DNA from: Muscardinus avellanarius
Taxonomy: Eukaryota > Chordata > Mammalia > Rodentia > Gliridae
Assembly: GCA_963383645.1 (NCBI GenBank)
Contig: OY726569.1
Location: forward strand, 74,624,635 to 74,688,634
Reading direction: 5' to 3'
Length of the DNA stretch: 64,000 bases
The notes below the pieces were generated by a model, which worked only from the letters and a program-made list of their open reading frames with translations, was not told the origin of the DNA and did no database searches. Shown here piece by piece: positions 42,670-53,732 of the stretch (positions are counted from its first letter, which is position 1; each line of letters starts with the position of its first letter). The position numbers were made by a program, and so were the translations under genes.

Positions 42670-42670
42670 G
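42617..42670. repeat. (TTA)n microsatellite
   Basis: About 16 units with two TTG interruptions. Confidence 0.93.
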
Positions 42671-42764
42671 CCTCTAAGGGCAGTGTGCCTCCCATTTGGT
42701 GACATTCAGTGGAAATGGGGGTGGGTAAGATGAGAAACAGTTTTAAAAATAAAGTTAAAGTAGA

Positions 42765-43090
42765 TTTCTAAAGTTCATCAGGCTTCTATAACAAAATCTT
42801 AGAGTTTGTGGCTTATAAACAACAGAATTGTATTGGCACAGTTCTGTGGAGTCCAGGGTCAAGGTGCCGGCAGTTTGGATGCCTGGCCAGGTCCTTGTTC
42901 CTCTAACTTTCACATGGCAGAAGGGATGCGGAGTCTCTTGTATAAGGGCACTAATCCCATTGAAGAGGGCTCTGCCCCCAGGATCTGATCACTTTCAGAG
43001 ACTGCCTCTAAACACCATCAGCTTGGGGATGGGGATTTCACTGTATCAACCGTGGAGGGATATAAACATGCAAACCGTAGCAGGAGGCTA
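42765..43090 (+). repeat. ancient LTR/MER-type repeat
   Basis: 'aggcttctataacaaaatct', 'gtggcttataaacaacagaa', 'aagggcactaatcccattga' and 'ataaacatgcaaaccgtagc' match a dispersed mammalian repeat; family name not fixed. Confidence 0.6.
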
Positions 43091-43114
43091 TAAGTTATGG
43101 CACAGCTCTGTGGT

Positions 43115-43395
43115 ACAAAATCTATAAAAATGGGTTGTGTTTTTGACATGAGACAAGTTCATAATGGATACAACGTGGAGAAAAAGGTACGTTATAAAAC
43201 ATTATATTGTAGAGTCTCAGTTTGTAAATGACAAACAAGCACAGAAAAAAAGGGTAGGCACAAAAACATCAATGGTTTCTGTGGGTGGTGGTATGGATGG
43301 GGTTTTTATTTGGTTATTTTTTGGTTTAAAAGAAACATATTTCTTGTGTGACTAAATATAATCAATAAAAATGAAGCAACCACTGAATCTGCGTA
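43115..43395 (+). mobile_element. L1M-like 3' UTR fragment
   Basis: 'aaaaaaagggtaggcacaaa', 'tggatggggtttttatttgg' and 'aaatataatcaataaaaatg' resemble an old L1 3' end; weak. Confidence 0.4.
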
Positions 43396-43955
43396 TCTGT
43401 TCAACAGTTATCTAACGTGCGGGTAGAGGTAGAAGTGGTGTCCCCTCTTCAGATGTATTGCAGCTCAGATGAAGTCACAGGACGTTGTCTTGCAGCTCTG
43501 GAGGGCAGTGGCAATGTGAGCCATTTCTGGCTACAGGACAGGGTGTGTTTTGACAAAGAAAAGGAAAGAGCATGGTTGGACTCCTGAGCATCTGCCAGCC
43601 AGGCCTGGGAGGGCCTGGGTCTCAGCATCCCCTCTGCCCTCCTCACTTGGCCTCTGTCCTGGTTCTTTGAAAAATATGTGTATCTTGGACGTGCCTCTCA
43701 TTCTGATGGTGCCGTGGGTTCTGTGGGTGCCAGGCTGGCCTTCTGGTGCCCTCTGACAGATCTTCCTGTTAGTGCTGGAGGCCGGTCAAGGAGACCCATC
43801 TACTGTATTGCGGTAACTTCCTCAGGTGCGGTAGGACTTGGGGCAGGCTGGGCTCAGAACAGTGCGGCGGGATCACTGTTCTATTTATTTATTCTATTCT
43901 GTTTAGTGCATTTGTTTTTTTCCTCCTCCTTTTCCTTTTTCTTTTAACCTTAAGC
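43396..43955. other. single-copy intron DNA
   Basis: No repeat or exon recognised. Confidence 0.35.
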
Positions 43956-44003
43956 GGTGGTGGTGGTGGTGGTGGTGGTGGTGGTGGTGGTGTGTGTGTG
44001 TGT
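43956..44003. repeat. (GGT)n then (GT)n microsatellite
   Basis: About eleven GGT units and six GT units. Confidence 0.95.
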
Positions 44004-44860
44004 GAGAAACTTACTTGGGAGAACACTACACTTCCAGTTGTTTCTTTGAAATGTCCTCCTCTTCTTCTTTTACTCCACCCTCCCCCCCCAAGCACTTTAT
44101 ACTTACTTCTATAAAGCCCTGCAAGGTGATGGATTGGCTTGTTTGCTGTATTTTTATCTTTTTGCCCCACTAAGTTAGGGTTGAGTTTCTTTAGGGCTGG
44201 GACCCAATGAAAAGAAACAAGAAGACAGTGATGTCTTAAGTCTCTGTCCTCCTAGGGCTCTGTACTCTACCAAATACTGAATAATTATCTACTGGTCATA
44301 ACACTGACCAGCCTTTCATCATAAAGATGTATTTCCTGTGTCCTTGGAGATGGTGCATATTTACCCCAAATGCTGCCTTGTTTTCCTTTAGAGTTTGATA
44401 TATTGCCTTAGGATCTGAATATATGATCTGATATATCCTGCTATATCTGATGGCAGGAATTGGCTGAGCCCCTCCCAGTTTTTGGTAACCTTCTCTAAGC
44501 AAATATATTTTCACTGGCGGACTACACTCTGATCTTACAGGCCGGCACATCCAGTGATGACCTACAAAGTTCCCACTGTGGTTTTTAGATGGTGGAAAGT
44601 TTGGCCAGGGAGGGTGGCAGCTCCTAGTTCAGTGCATAGCATCGAGGGCTCATGACTTCTGGAGAGGATTTATATAAAAGCTTTTCAGTGTTGTGACTGT
44701 ATCTTTAATGAATGTTCAGTCTCTTGTTTTGGTGAAGAGCTATTTTCCATTAGAAAACAGTCTTGCATTTTAAGCTATGCCATGCAAAAAGTTTCCAGAA
44801 AATGTCAGGACAATTTCCAAGGGCACCCTAGGAGTTAGGAGCAGTTACAACATTTAAAAA
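44004..44860. other. repeat-free intron DNA
   Basis: About 850 bp without SINEs. 44390-44450 has several TATATC/GATATA motifs. Possible conserved element, unproven. Confidence 0.4.
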
Positions 44861-44872
44861 AAAAAATATGAA

Positions 44873-45053
44873 TACTAGATGTCAACCACTAAGCCAAGCG
44901 TGGGAAGGAGGGATGGGGAGGGAATGGGGTGGGGATCGGGTAGGGGCTAACTGGGCGATGTGTGCATGTATGTCTACAAAAGTATCTTATTTATACCACT
45001 ATGATGTATGAATACATTGCACCAATAAAAAATAAATTTAAAAAAAAATTAAA
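44873..45053 (+). mobile_element. 5'-truncated L1 insertion, 3' end only
   Basis: 'gtgggaaggagggatgggga', 'gatgtatgaatacattgcac' and 'caataaaaaataaa' form a rodent L1 3' UTR with poly(A) signal and A-rich tail. The target duplication aaaaaatatgaa is at 44861-44872 and 45054-45065. About 180 bp inserted. Confidence 0.8.
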
Positions 45054-45394
45054 AAAAAATATGAAATTTTTTGGACATCGGCCACTTAATTTGTTTTTCA
45101 TCGATTCTTGGGCCCACAAGAATTCCATCTGGGTGCAAACGAGCACTGGGGACTGAGAGAGCAGAGGCTGATCCTGCCTAACACTCATAGGATGCAACTC
45201 CCTGGATTAGTCAGGAGGACACAACTGGAGACCAAATTTTTTTGTCTTTGCTCCCATACCACCCACTCCATTGAACCACATCCCTAACCTGGTTTCCTCC
45301 CGGTGTCAGATCACCCACCCCTGCATTCTCTTAGCTTAATGTTTTCAGTGTATGTGGAACAGCTCCACATAGAGAAACTTAATGAAAAGAGGGA

Positions 45395-45630
45395 TTTAAT
45401 GTATTGAGCATGTCTTATGGATTGAGTCCCGTGTTATGTGACTTATATAGAGTCATTTGTTTCTGTCAACTGCCCTGTGTCAACTGCCCTGTGGACTGAT
45501 CATTCCCACTTCGGAACGAATACACCGAGGTTCAGAGAATTTTAAATGTGTTCAGGCTCCCTTGGAAGAGGGATTTAAATCCAAGGCTCTCTAGTTCCAA
45601 AGTCCTGTACTTTCCAGCGCTGCTTTGCTA
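45395..45630 (+). repeat. MIR SINE with an internal 14-bp duplication
   Basis: 'atgtattgagcatgtcttat', 'acaccgaggttcagagaatt', 'aagtcctgtactttccagcg' follow MIR. gtcaactgccctgt is repeated in tandem at 45465-45492. Confidence 0.75.
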
Positions 45631-45639
45631 GTGCATTGC

Positions 45640-46600
45640 TGTGGACTCAGGTCACCCTCACAGGTGGGTAGAAATCAACATTTGGGAAGGAACGTTTCTC
45701 TACAGGTTTTTATTATTTTTTGAGCACTGAGGGTGGAGAATTTGGTGGCCAGGCAGGAGGCATGTGGTTGGCAAGGCCACTCCGGCACCTTCTGTCTACA
45801 AGACAGGCTCTGTTTATTTTACGCCAGCAAATGTGGAGGGTGGCTTAAATGATTTATGTTTGAAGGATTTTCTTTTTGGTTGACAAAAATGCCCCTATTG
45901 CAATAAACTTGGATACTCAATTTTTAATAAACCAGTCTTAGCAGCTGCATAAGGTCAAGAGAGATAGACTGTTTATTCCGAGGAGGTGTCAAGTCATATG
46001 CGCCCCTGCTCAGAATCCCTCCTGAACAGATGGGTTTTCCAGGGCCTGACTCTTAGGGATTAACCCTGAACATTCAAAACTTTAGGGTACACTGTTCCCA
46101 GGGAGGCTCTCGGGGATAGCTAATAGGAAGCCTGCAACTGGGGACTTGGGCAGGAGTGGGTCTGTGTGATTACCAGGGAGTTTCCAGGGACGGAGACTGT
46201 TATGAGCTATAGATTTAAGACTGACACATTGAACAGTATCCAGACTCCACGTTACCCTGGGCAGATCCTCAAGCCCTGGGCGTCGGGCAGCTGGAAAGGC
46301 CAGTTGCAGGGAGTCGCCATGGAACTTGTTGCTAATGCTCATGCTCGGCCAGTATGGAGCTGCCTACAATATGGCTATTGTTCTACACTTCAGGAGTCCC
46401 AGCTGTGGCTGGTGTTAAAGTGTGTCCAGGATCTGGATGGAGAAGCCTCTCTGCCTTGGCACTGTATCAGATTTTGGAGGGATATCCAGACAGTGCCTGG
46501 GGGTAAAGGGTGGGAATGGAAAGGTTGCCCAGATACTGAGACTGAGCCCAAATGTTTGGTCCAGGAGGACATGTGGCTCAGACCTATTTTCCCAAAAGGC
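45640..46600. other. single-copy intron DNA with an unexplained 145-codon open frame
   Basis: Repeat-poor. The + strand frame 46166-46603 stays open, but has no recognised domain, no splice-site framing and no promoter; treated as chance. 45840-45960 (aatgatttatgtttgaagga, tcaatttttaataaaccagt) could be conserved. Confidence 0.4.
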
Positions 46601-46699
46601 TAGTCATTAAACTTTTAAATTTTATTTTTTAGTTTACATATAATAAATAAATGCAGTATACTTTTTGGTGTATATGTCCTTGAGGGTTTTTTTGTTGTT

Positions 46700-46782
46700 G
46701 CATGTGAAGTGCTGGGGATCAAGTCCAAGGCCTTGTGCACTCTAGGCAAGTGCTGTACCACTGAGCTACATCCCCAGCTCCT
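46700..46782 (-). repeat. classical ID SINE, minus
   Basis: 'ccttgtgcactctaggcaag' and 'ctgagctacatccccagctc' are the canonical ID core in reverse. Confidence 0.88.
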
Positions 46783-47271
46783 AGGTTCATGAGTCTTGAC
46801 AGATGCACAATGTTGTGTCAACTACCACAGTGCAGATACAGAGCGAGTCCATGACTGCCCCTACCCCACCCAATTCCCTGTGCTATTCCTTTTGATTAAT
46901 CAGTCCTGCTTCAACAGACCTATGTAAACAGATCCCTGACAACTACTGGTCTATTTTCTCTCTATAGTTTTGCCTTTCCAGAATAATGTGATGTAATGGA
47001 ATTAGGTTGGCTTTTGAGTCTGATTTCTTTCATGTATTATAATGCACTTAAGAGTTATCCCTATTATTGCATGTATTAATAGTTTGGTTCTTTTTTATTG
47101 CTGAGTAGTAGTCCATGCTATGGATGTACTCTGGTATGGTTATCTGTTCACTAGTTGAAGGACATTTGGGTCATTTTCAGTATTTTATGATGATGAATAA
47201 AGCTGTCAGAAACATTCGTGTACAGGTTTTTTTTTATGAGCACAAGTTTTCATTTATTTTGAGCCAGTATC

Positions 47272-47466
47272 TTTTTTTTTTATGTACTGGGAATTGAACC
47301 CAGAGACATTCTACCTCTGAGCCACACGCTCAACCTTGTTTTATTTATTTATTTTTTATTTTTGAAGCAGGGCCTTGCAAAGTTGCTGAGACTGGCCTCG
47401 AACCTGTGATCCTCCTATCAGCCTCCTAAGTAGTAGGATTACAGGCATGTGCTCCCATACCCGTCA
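47272..47466 (-). repeat. composite SINE, minus, diverged
   Basis: 'tactgggaattgaacccaga' to 'gctcccatacccgtc'. Confidence 0.88.
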
Positions 47467-47720
47467 TGTAGTCAGTATTTTGATTGGAATTGCTGGACCA
47501 CATGTTAACTGTAGGTCCAACTTTATCAAATACTATCAAACTACTTTTCAGAGCAACTGTACGGTTCTGAATCCTTGCCAGCACTTGGTATTGTCATTAT
47601 TTTTTACTTATTTTTAGTATTGTAATACGTATGTTGGCATCTCATAGTGGTTTTAACTTGCATGTCTATTGAGATGTTTAAGATGTTTCCAAATGAGGTC
47701 CACGTGTACAGTCACCATTT

Positions 47721-48320
47721 TGGGGATTGAAAGAAGTAAATAGCACAATTATACTGAATTATATTTTTGCATATGGGGGAAAAACATTCATTTGTCAAGT
47801 GTGGGTATTTAAGATTTACCACAACTTTGGTACCCTTGTTGTGGTGTTTCTTTATATTTTAATATACCCTGAGCCTGTGGCATCTAGCTGCCATTAACAG
47901 ATACTCAACCATGGTTGAGGCATAATTATACATAATTCACATAAAAGAATTCCAGATGTAGACAGCTCGGGGCTGGTAAGGTGGCTCCAGGAAATCATCA
48001 GAGACTCTGTTCCTTCTGTCATTCTGTGCCGTCATCCACATATTGTGGCTTGTTACTCGCTGCCTCAAGATGGTGTCTGGAGCTCCAGCCCTAGCATGCA
48101 CTTTCCAGGCAGGAGAGAGGGAGAGGAGGGGGCTTTTCCCACTTCTTCCCGTGGTGGCGGGAGCCTCAGATTCCTGGTGTTTTCTCGCTCGGGCTACATT
48201 TGTTTTTGTCCTTTAGTGTGTCTGACTGCTTTCTGCTTAGGTAAAATATTCAGAATTTTACTTCTTTTGCTAGGGAGAACTTAGCAGGAACTTAGGAAGA
48301 ACTTGTTTTAAAACAAAAAA
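47721..48320. other. intron DNA, unassigned
   Basis: No family named with confidence. 'gccgtcatccacatattgtg' to 'gcatgcactttccaggcagg' (48030-48115) may be an old repeat. Confidence 0.35.
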
Positions 48321-48526
48321 TAGCCGGGCATGGTGGCGCACGCTTGTAATCCCCGCGCTTGGGAGGCAGAGACAGGAGGATCGCGCAGGTTCGAAGCTAG
48401 CCCCGCGCGCTGGCTTAGGAGACCCTGTTTCCAAATAAAAATGTAAAAAAAAATAGGTCTGGGAGTGTATCCCGGAGATAGAAGGGCTTCCAGGAACCCC
48501 AGTACCACCAAAAAAAAAAAAAAAAA
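48321..48526 (+). repeat. type C SINE, plus, near consensus
   Basis: 'agccgggcatggtggcgcac', 'gcgctggcttaggagaccct', ends 'aggaaccccagtaccacc' plus an A18 tail. Best reference for the C type. Confidence 0.95.
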
Positions 48527-48596
48527 GCTGGGCATGGTGGTGCATGGTTCTTGTAATCCTAGTACTTGGGAGGCGTTTTGTATATCTGAAATACAA

Positions 48597-48644
<48 letters not shown>

Positions 48645-48720
48645 TGTGCACCTGTGGGATCTTATTGGGGGTCAAATCCAGGGGCATTCTTTCTTTGAGC
48701 TACACCCCCAGACCTTTTAG
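48527..48720. repeat. SINE fragment, (GT)n and a minus right half
   Basis: Left-half fragment 48527-48575 (+), GT run 48597-48648, minus-strand right half 48655-48720. Confidence 0.8.
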
Positions 48721-48733
48721 TTTTTTAATTTTT

Positions 48734-48955
48734 AATTTTTTTCTTTTTGCAGTATTGAGGATTGAATCCAGGGGCATTCTACCTCCAACCTACACCCCAA
48801 CCCTATATTTTATACTTTATTTTGAAACAGGGTCTCACTAAGTTGCAGAGAACCTCATTAAATAGCCGAGGCTGGCCGTGAACCCGCGATCCTTCTGTCT
48901 CGTCTCAGACTCCCAAGTACAGGGATTACAAATGTGCGCCACCACGCCCTGCTCC
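48734..48955 (-). repeat. composite SINE type A, minus
   Basis: 'gcagtattgaggattgaatc' to 'gccaccacgccctgct'. Confidence 0.92.
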
Positions 48956-49026
48956 ACAATGAATATTTTTAGAGTAAGTATATCCTAAATTGTGCACAGG
49001 ACATACTTAAATTCAAATTAACTCAT

Positions 49027-49055
49027 GTATGTATATATATATATACACATATATG
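49027..49055. repeat. (TA)n
   Basis: Short run tatatatatatatacacata. Confidence 0.8.
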
Positions 49056-49143
49056 CCTTTTTCCCCCCCTAAATATGGCAGCAGCTCTGGAGGAGTTGTG
49101 AATTAGAAAACCCTGAAAAAGCTGGTAGGGTAGAGTTGCTTTT

Positions 49144-49345
49144 TTTTTTTTTTTTTTTTGTTGGTGGTACTGGGGTTCCTAGAAGCCCTTCTACCTCCGG
49201 GCTATACTCCCAGACCTAGTTTTACATTTTTATTTGGAAACAGGGTCTCCTAAGCCAGCGCACGCGGCTGGCTTCGAACCTGCACGATCCTCCTGTCTCT
49301 GTCTCCCAAGCGCTGAGATTACAAGCGTGCGCCACCACGCCCGGC
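49144..49345 (-). repeat. type C SINE, minus
   Basis: T20 tail. The perfect target duplication tagagttgctttt is at 49131-49143 and 49346-49358. Confidence 0.95.
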
Positions 49346-49744
49346 TAGAGTTGCTTTTAATGAAACAGTCTTGGCACAGTGGTGGAAACACTTGTTGATC
49401 TGACTTTGCTCTGAACACGAGACCCCTAATGCTCTTCTGTAGCAAAGACAAGTCAGTCTCCATTTCCCTAGCTGCTAAGAAGCTAACCCAGAGCAGCAGC
49501 CCTGAGAGAAACCCTGGCTAGGACTTCAAGAGCCTTTGGGATGACATGAGGTTTATGTTCCCTTATCTCCCTGGTGCACCCTTGCCTGTTTAGAGAACCC
49601 TCTTTCAGAGTGCATGTCTCGCAGCTGTTTATTAATTTGAACCTAGAGTTAGAACAGAAAAGCCTGTTCATTGCAGAGGCCTGCATGCGATCCGGGGGAT
49701 GAGGACCAAAGGCTGGTGTGGACATACTCAGAGCGTGGCTAGAC
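49346..49744. other. single-copy intron DNA
   Basis: No repeat recognised. Confidence 0.35.
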
Positions 49745-49924
49745 CAGTGGTTTTCCAGGTGTGGTCCCTGACCAGCGGCATTAGTATCAGCTTGGAAGTG
49801 AGTAAGAAAGGTCGATTTGGGCCCCACCTCATACTCTTGAATCAGAGTGTGAAACTGGGCGTGACAGCTATCTTAATAAGTTCTCAGGGTGGTTCTGATG
49901 CATCCTGAAGCTGGAGAGCCACTG
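49745..49924 (+). mobile_element. MER5A-like hAT DNA transposon relic
   Basis: 'cagtggttttccaggtgtgg' at one end and 'agccactg' at the other form the terminal inverted repeats. 'gaccagcggcattagtatca', 'tgggccccacctcatactc' and 'ggtggttctgatgcatcctg' match the MER5A body. Non-autonomous; no transposase. Confidence 0.85.
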
Positions 49925-49929
49925 CGCCA

Positions 49930-50158
49930 AGTTAGAGGTCCGCAGACTTTTTCTGTAAAGGACCAGATAGTAAATATTTAGGCTTTGTGGGCTGTGGGGT
50001 CTGTTGCATTTATTAACTTGGCTTTTGGCTTGCAAATGCAGCCACAAACACTATGTAAAAGAATATGTGTGATTCTGCGGCAAAGTACATCAAGCTTTAT
50101 ATTTACAAAAACAGAGAGCCAGGCCAGATCGAATGGCTGTTCAGCTTGCTGACCCCTG
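49930..50158 (+). mobile_element. hAT-Charlie-type non-autonomous DNA transposon relic
   Basis: 'gcagactttttctgtaaagg', 'accagatagtaaatatttag', 'ctttgtgggctgtggggtct', ending 'gcttgctgacccctg', is the well-known MER30/MER33-like body. Exact name not fixed. It abuts the MER5A copy. Confidence 0.75.
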
Positions 50159-50585
50159 TAAAAACCTAAAAGTACCTACGTGGTTGCGGAACTTGCTTAT
50201 TGTGTGCCTCTTGTATCCATTGATGTGTGTGAAATGCTCCTAAAGAGCCACATCGTAATCAGAGGTGGGAATAAAGGAAACAAACCACAAAGCGGCACGG
50301 GCTGCCTAGGTCTAGTGACATGGCTACTGTCATCATGAAGGCCCCGGTGTCCAAGCGTGTCTGGCCTGAAAGTCGTATCCTGATTCCGGCTGGGATGCTC
50401 ATTCATGAAACCGTCCTGACCATTCTCACTGGAAACTTGTTCCTCTTTATTAGGGCTACCGGACGATCCCATTTTCTTTCTCTAGTCTATGCACACTGCC
50501 ATTGTTCTAGCAGGCTAGTTTGCCCCTTCTCTCCTCAAACCTCCAACAGGTCACTCTCAGCAGAGGGTCTTGCTTCCTCTTTTGC

Positions 50586-50737
50586 AGAAAATGTGAGGAG
50601 CAAGGGTGTATTCATTTTGAGTCACCCCTCCATGCCAGTCTGGTATGGAGCTGTATTTCTATTTTCTGTATTTCTATCTTTCTAATAAACTTCTTTAAAT
50701 CTTAAAAAAAAAAAAGAAAGAAAATGTGAGGAGCAAG
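50586..50737 (+). mobile_element. retro-inserted RNA 3' end with 19-nt TSD
   Basis: agaaaatgtgaggagcaag occurs at 50586-50604 and 50719-50737. The 114-nt insert ends 'ctaataaacttctttaaatc' with AATAAA about 15 nt before a poly(A) stretch. A polyadenylated RNA of unknown source was inserted by LINE machinery; the tail resembles an LTR-derived transcript. Confidence 0.85.
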
Positions 50738-50949
50738 AGAGGAGAGTTTCTGCAGGTTGCTGTCACATCTCTGAACCTGCCCACACCTGTACCCAGGCTC
50801 CCTGGTCACTGAATGGGAGACGAGCTGCTGCCTCTCTCCAAGGCGCACCCCGGCCCCGCTGTTGCTGGGGATGCCATCTCTCTGTGCTTGCTCAAGGACA
50901 TCGCTGCACCCATTGCCTCCCTTTCTGGGTCACTGCTTTCCTTCCCTCT

Positions 50950-51640
50950 GCTAGCCCAGCTTCCCTTGATAGCAAAACTCTATGAAAGGGTCATCTCCAT
51001 GTGCCTTCTCTTCTCCCTTGCCTCTGTCTTCTCTTAAACTTCCACCCTTGGCCTTTGGTCTCCACCACCTCCCTGAAACAACCTGTCCATTGCACCAGTG
51101 GCCTCCTAACTGGTTACTTCCATGGCCCATGCTCAGCCCTCAGTGCTAGGCGTTCAGCTTCTTCAGATACTCTCTTGGTTTCTGGAACATTGCCCTCTCA
51201 GTTTTCTCTTAATCGTCCCGGATGCTCCTGGTTAGTCTCATTTCCTGATTCCTCCTCATCTCCTGGCTCCTCTTCATCTGTTGCTTGCTTCTCGTTCACC
51301 CCTAAGTGTTGGCGTTCCTTCCCGTTACACCCTGGTTCTTCTGAGTTCTCCCACTGCTCAAGGCGGGAGTTCCTCAGGGCTCGTCCTTGGAACTGTCTCT
51401 GCTCGTTCCTTTACTGCTCTCATTTGACTTTGAGGTTCAGATACCATCTTTATACAGAGCTCTCTCAATCTGTGCCTTCAGTCTGGATATAGCCACACAA
51501 AAATATGTTTTCTTACTCAGTGTATCTACGTGGATGTCTAATAAGTATCCAAAGTTAAAAAACAAAACTAAAAACTCAAGATTTCCCCCGTCAATCATAC
51601 TGAACTTATTTACCCTGTAATCTTCCCCACCCGTAAACAA
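50950..51640 (+). mobile_element. L2 LINE, reverse-transcriptase part (5' portion of a split copy)
   Basis: 'gagttcctcagggctcgtcc' lies where L2/CR1 reverse transcriptases encode their PQGS-type motif. 'agcaaaactctatgaaaggg', 'tggcctcctaactggttact', 'ggatgtctaataagtatcca' and 'gtaatcttccccacccgtaa' follow in L2 order. The frame is broken; no functional protein. Continues at about 59795. Confidence 0.75.
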
Positions 51641-51669
51641 CAGCTTGATCTTTATAGTAGTGAAAAAAA

Positions 51670-52263
51670 ACTTTTGGACCCAGCTGTACCACTCCTGGGT
51701 ATCTTTCCAAAAGGACTGAAATCAGGAAATTATAGTAATATATGCATATCCACATTTATAGAAACACAATTCACAGTAGCCAAATTATGAAACCAACCTA
51801 GGTGTCCATCGATGGATTATAAAATTACAGGCTATGCACACAATGAAATTCTACTCAGCAATCAAGAACAAAAAAAATGTCATTTGCAGGAAAGTGGATG
51901 GACATGGAGAACATTATGCTAAGTGAGATTAGCCGGTCACAGAGAGAGAAGGGTCATGTTTTTTCTCTCCTATGTGGAAGGTAGAGAGTAATTGGGATAC
52001 AGAGAGACTTCCGGTATTGGAGGAGAAATTCCAGTGGAGCAGGGAAGGTGGTCTAGGGGAAGGGAGAATTAATTAAGGAGGCACTTTCTTCTAAGAGGTC
52101 GTGCACATATGTGAGGATGCCGGTGTTTATCTTGGTACTCTGTATGGGGGGGGAGGAGTGGGGAGGAGCCGGGGAAGCCCCACAAGGGCTGTGCGCATGT
52201 GTGTCACGATCACTGTGAACTCGTTGTGATGTGAGACCATAATGCACCAATAAAAGTATAAAA
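51670..52263 (+). mobile_element. 5'-truncated L1, plus strand, 3' end
   Basis: 'ccactcctgggtatctttcc', 'ggtgtccatcgatggattat', 'acaatgaaattctactcagc', 'gaaagtggatggacatggag' and 'tgcaccaataaaagtataaa' are L1 ORF2 end and 3' UTR. Degraded; no intact frame. Confidence 0.85.
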
Positions 52264-52269
52264 GACCTG

Positions 52270-52735
52270 CTGGAGTTGTAGGAAAAAGAAAATGTTCTCT
52301 CCACCTTTTATGGGTATGAAATAAACGGACAGTAGTCAAATTAACAGGGGAAAAAGAAACACATTTATTACATGCACAGGGGCATCATATGACAGAAAAG
52401 TGAGCACCCACACCCTTGAGATCCAGAAGCTTCTAAACCCTCTTCATAGGAGAGGGGGAGGGAAGGAGGCAAATTAGGGGAGAGAAAAGGATTCCTGGGG
52501 ACAGTGAAGGGACCTGGGACAGCTTGTGATAGTCTCCTCTCCTCTATTGCTAGTGGTTGATGAGTCCTGGGGAAGGTTTATGACAGTTGAGTTCTTTTGT
52601 GAGGCTTTATCTTCAGGAATATAAAGGAAGTGCAGAGAAAGTGCCTCTGTATTTGCTCTTCCCCAGCTGTCCTCAATTTGAAGTCCAAAGTGGCATATTT
52701 TGGGGCAGCATTTCCTAAACCGCCTTCTTTTTCCC
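52270..52735 (-). mobile_element. LTR-like unit A (3' LTR of a probable ERV, minus)
   Basis: Shares ordered blocks with unit B: 'tttattacatgcacaggggc' here (52364) versus the same with one change at 59384, and 'agtggcatattttggggcag' (52689) versus 59761. Read on the minus strand, the first block contains AATAAA. Its outer edge meets the L1 at 52263. Confidence 0.7.
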
Positions 52736-52927
52736 TGTCTGAAATTTTCCTAGAAGTTTCACTTGCTAAAATTTGAGTTGGAGGCTGTGGAGAGGAAAAC
52801 TCGGTTAGTAGCTGAGTGGTAAGAGACCTGGGAAGAGTTCAGTTCAACTACATAGTTGTGGCTCATTTCAGGAGGTGGGGTGGGAGCGTGTGCCCGCCAA
52901 AGCTGAACCTCTATATGGTGCAAGTAG

Positions 52928-53145
52928 AGCTGGGCGTGGTGGCGCATGCTTGTAATCCCAGCATTTGGGAGGCTGAGACAGGAGGATCGCACAGGTTCAA
53001 AGCCAGCCTCAGCTACTTAGTGAAGCTCTCAGCAACTTAGTGAGACCCTGTTTCCAAATAAAATATAAAATATGTTTGGGAGTATAGCTCAGAGGTAGAA
53101 AGCCCCTGGGTTTCACCCCCAGTACCACTAAATAAATAAATAAAT
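52928..53145 (+). repeat. composite SINE type B, plus
   Basis: 'agctgggcgtggtggcgcat' to 'cacccccagtaccact', (AAAT)n tail. Confidence 0.94.
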
Positions 53146-53164
53146 AATGCAAGTAAACAGTTTC

Positions 53165-53420
53165 TTTTGTTTTCTTTCTTCTTTCTCTCTCTCTCTCTTT
53201 CTTTCTTTCTTATTTTTTGTGTGGTACTGGGGATGGAACCCAGGGGCTTTTCTACCTCCAGGCTATACGCCTAGACCTATTTTATACTTTATTTGGAAAC
53301 AGGGGCTCACTAAGTAGCTGAGAGCCTCACTAAGTAGCTGAGGCTGGCTTTGAACCTGTGCCATCCTCCTGTCTCAGCCTCCCAAGCGCGGGGATTACAA
53401 GCGTGCGCCACCATGCCCAG
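53165..53420 (-). repeat. CT-rich run and composite SINE type B, minus
   Basis: CTTT/CT run 53165-53210, then 'gtggtactggggatggaacc' to 'gccaccatgcccagc'. Confidence 0.92.
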
Positions 53421-53522
53421 CATAACATTAGATTTCAGTAAATCTCAGTTTTGTTGAATCTTTTGTCACTTTTATCAATAACATATTCATGAATAATTTT
53501 AAGAAGCCATAGCCTCACTTAT

Positions 53523-53732
53523 ATTTATTTTTTTGTGGCACCAGGGATTGAACCCAGTGGCATTCTACCTCTGATCTACACCCCCAGCCCTAGTTTTAGT
53601 CTTTATTTTTTGAAACAGGGTCTCACTAAGTTTGGACCTCACTAAGTAGCTGAGACTGGCAGTGAACCTGTGATTCTACTGTCTCATCCTCCCAAGTACT
53701 GGGATTACAAGTGCACACCACTATGCCCAGCT
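53523..53732 (-). repeat. composite SINE type A, minus
   Basis: The perfect 15-nt target duplication catagcctcacttat is at 53508-53522 and 53733-53747. Confidence 0.95.

Larger units (their letters stand above)
46615..47720 (-). mobile_element. L1M LINE 3' region, minus, interrupted twice
   Basis: Antisense L1M order: 'caactaccacagtgcagata', 'gaaggacatttgggtcattt', 'gatgaataaagctgtcagaa', 'ggaattgctggaccacatgt', 'gcatctcatagtggttttaa'. Interrupted by an ID element (46700-46782) and a SINE (47272-47466). Confidence 0.82.

Noticed and set aside
46166..46603. 145-codon open frame, + strand
   Set aside because: No promoter, splice context or recognised domain, and it lies inside the inferred SMOC1 intron. 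Probably chance; a protein search with hits in other mammals would reverse this.
49745..49924. 8-bp hAT target duplication at the MER5A copy
   Set aside because: The flanks ggctagac and cgccaagt do not match, so no duplication is claimed; the element is old.
51001..51492. 163-codon open frame, + strand
   Set aside because: Lies in the L2 reverse-transcriptase relic; other L2 pieces are in broken frames, so it is a decayed transposon fragment.
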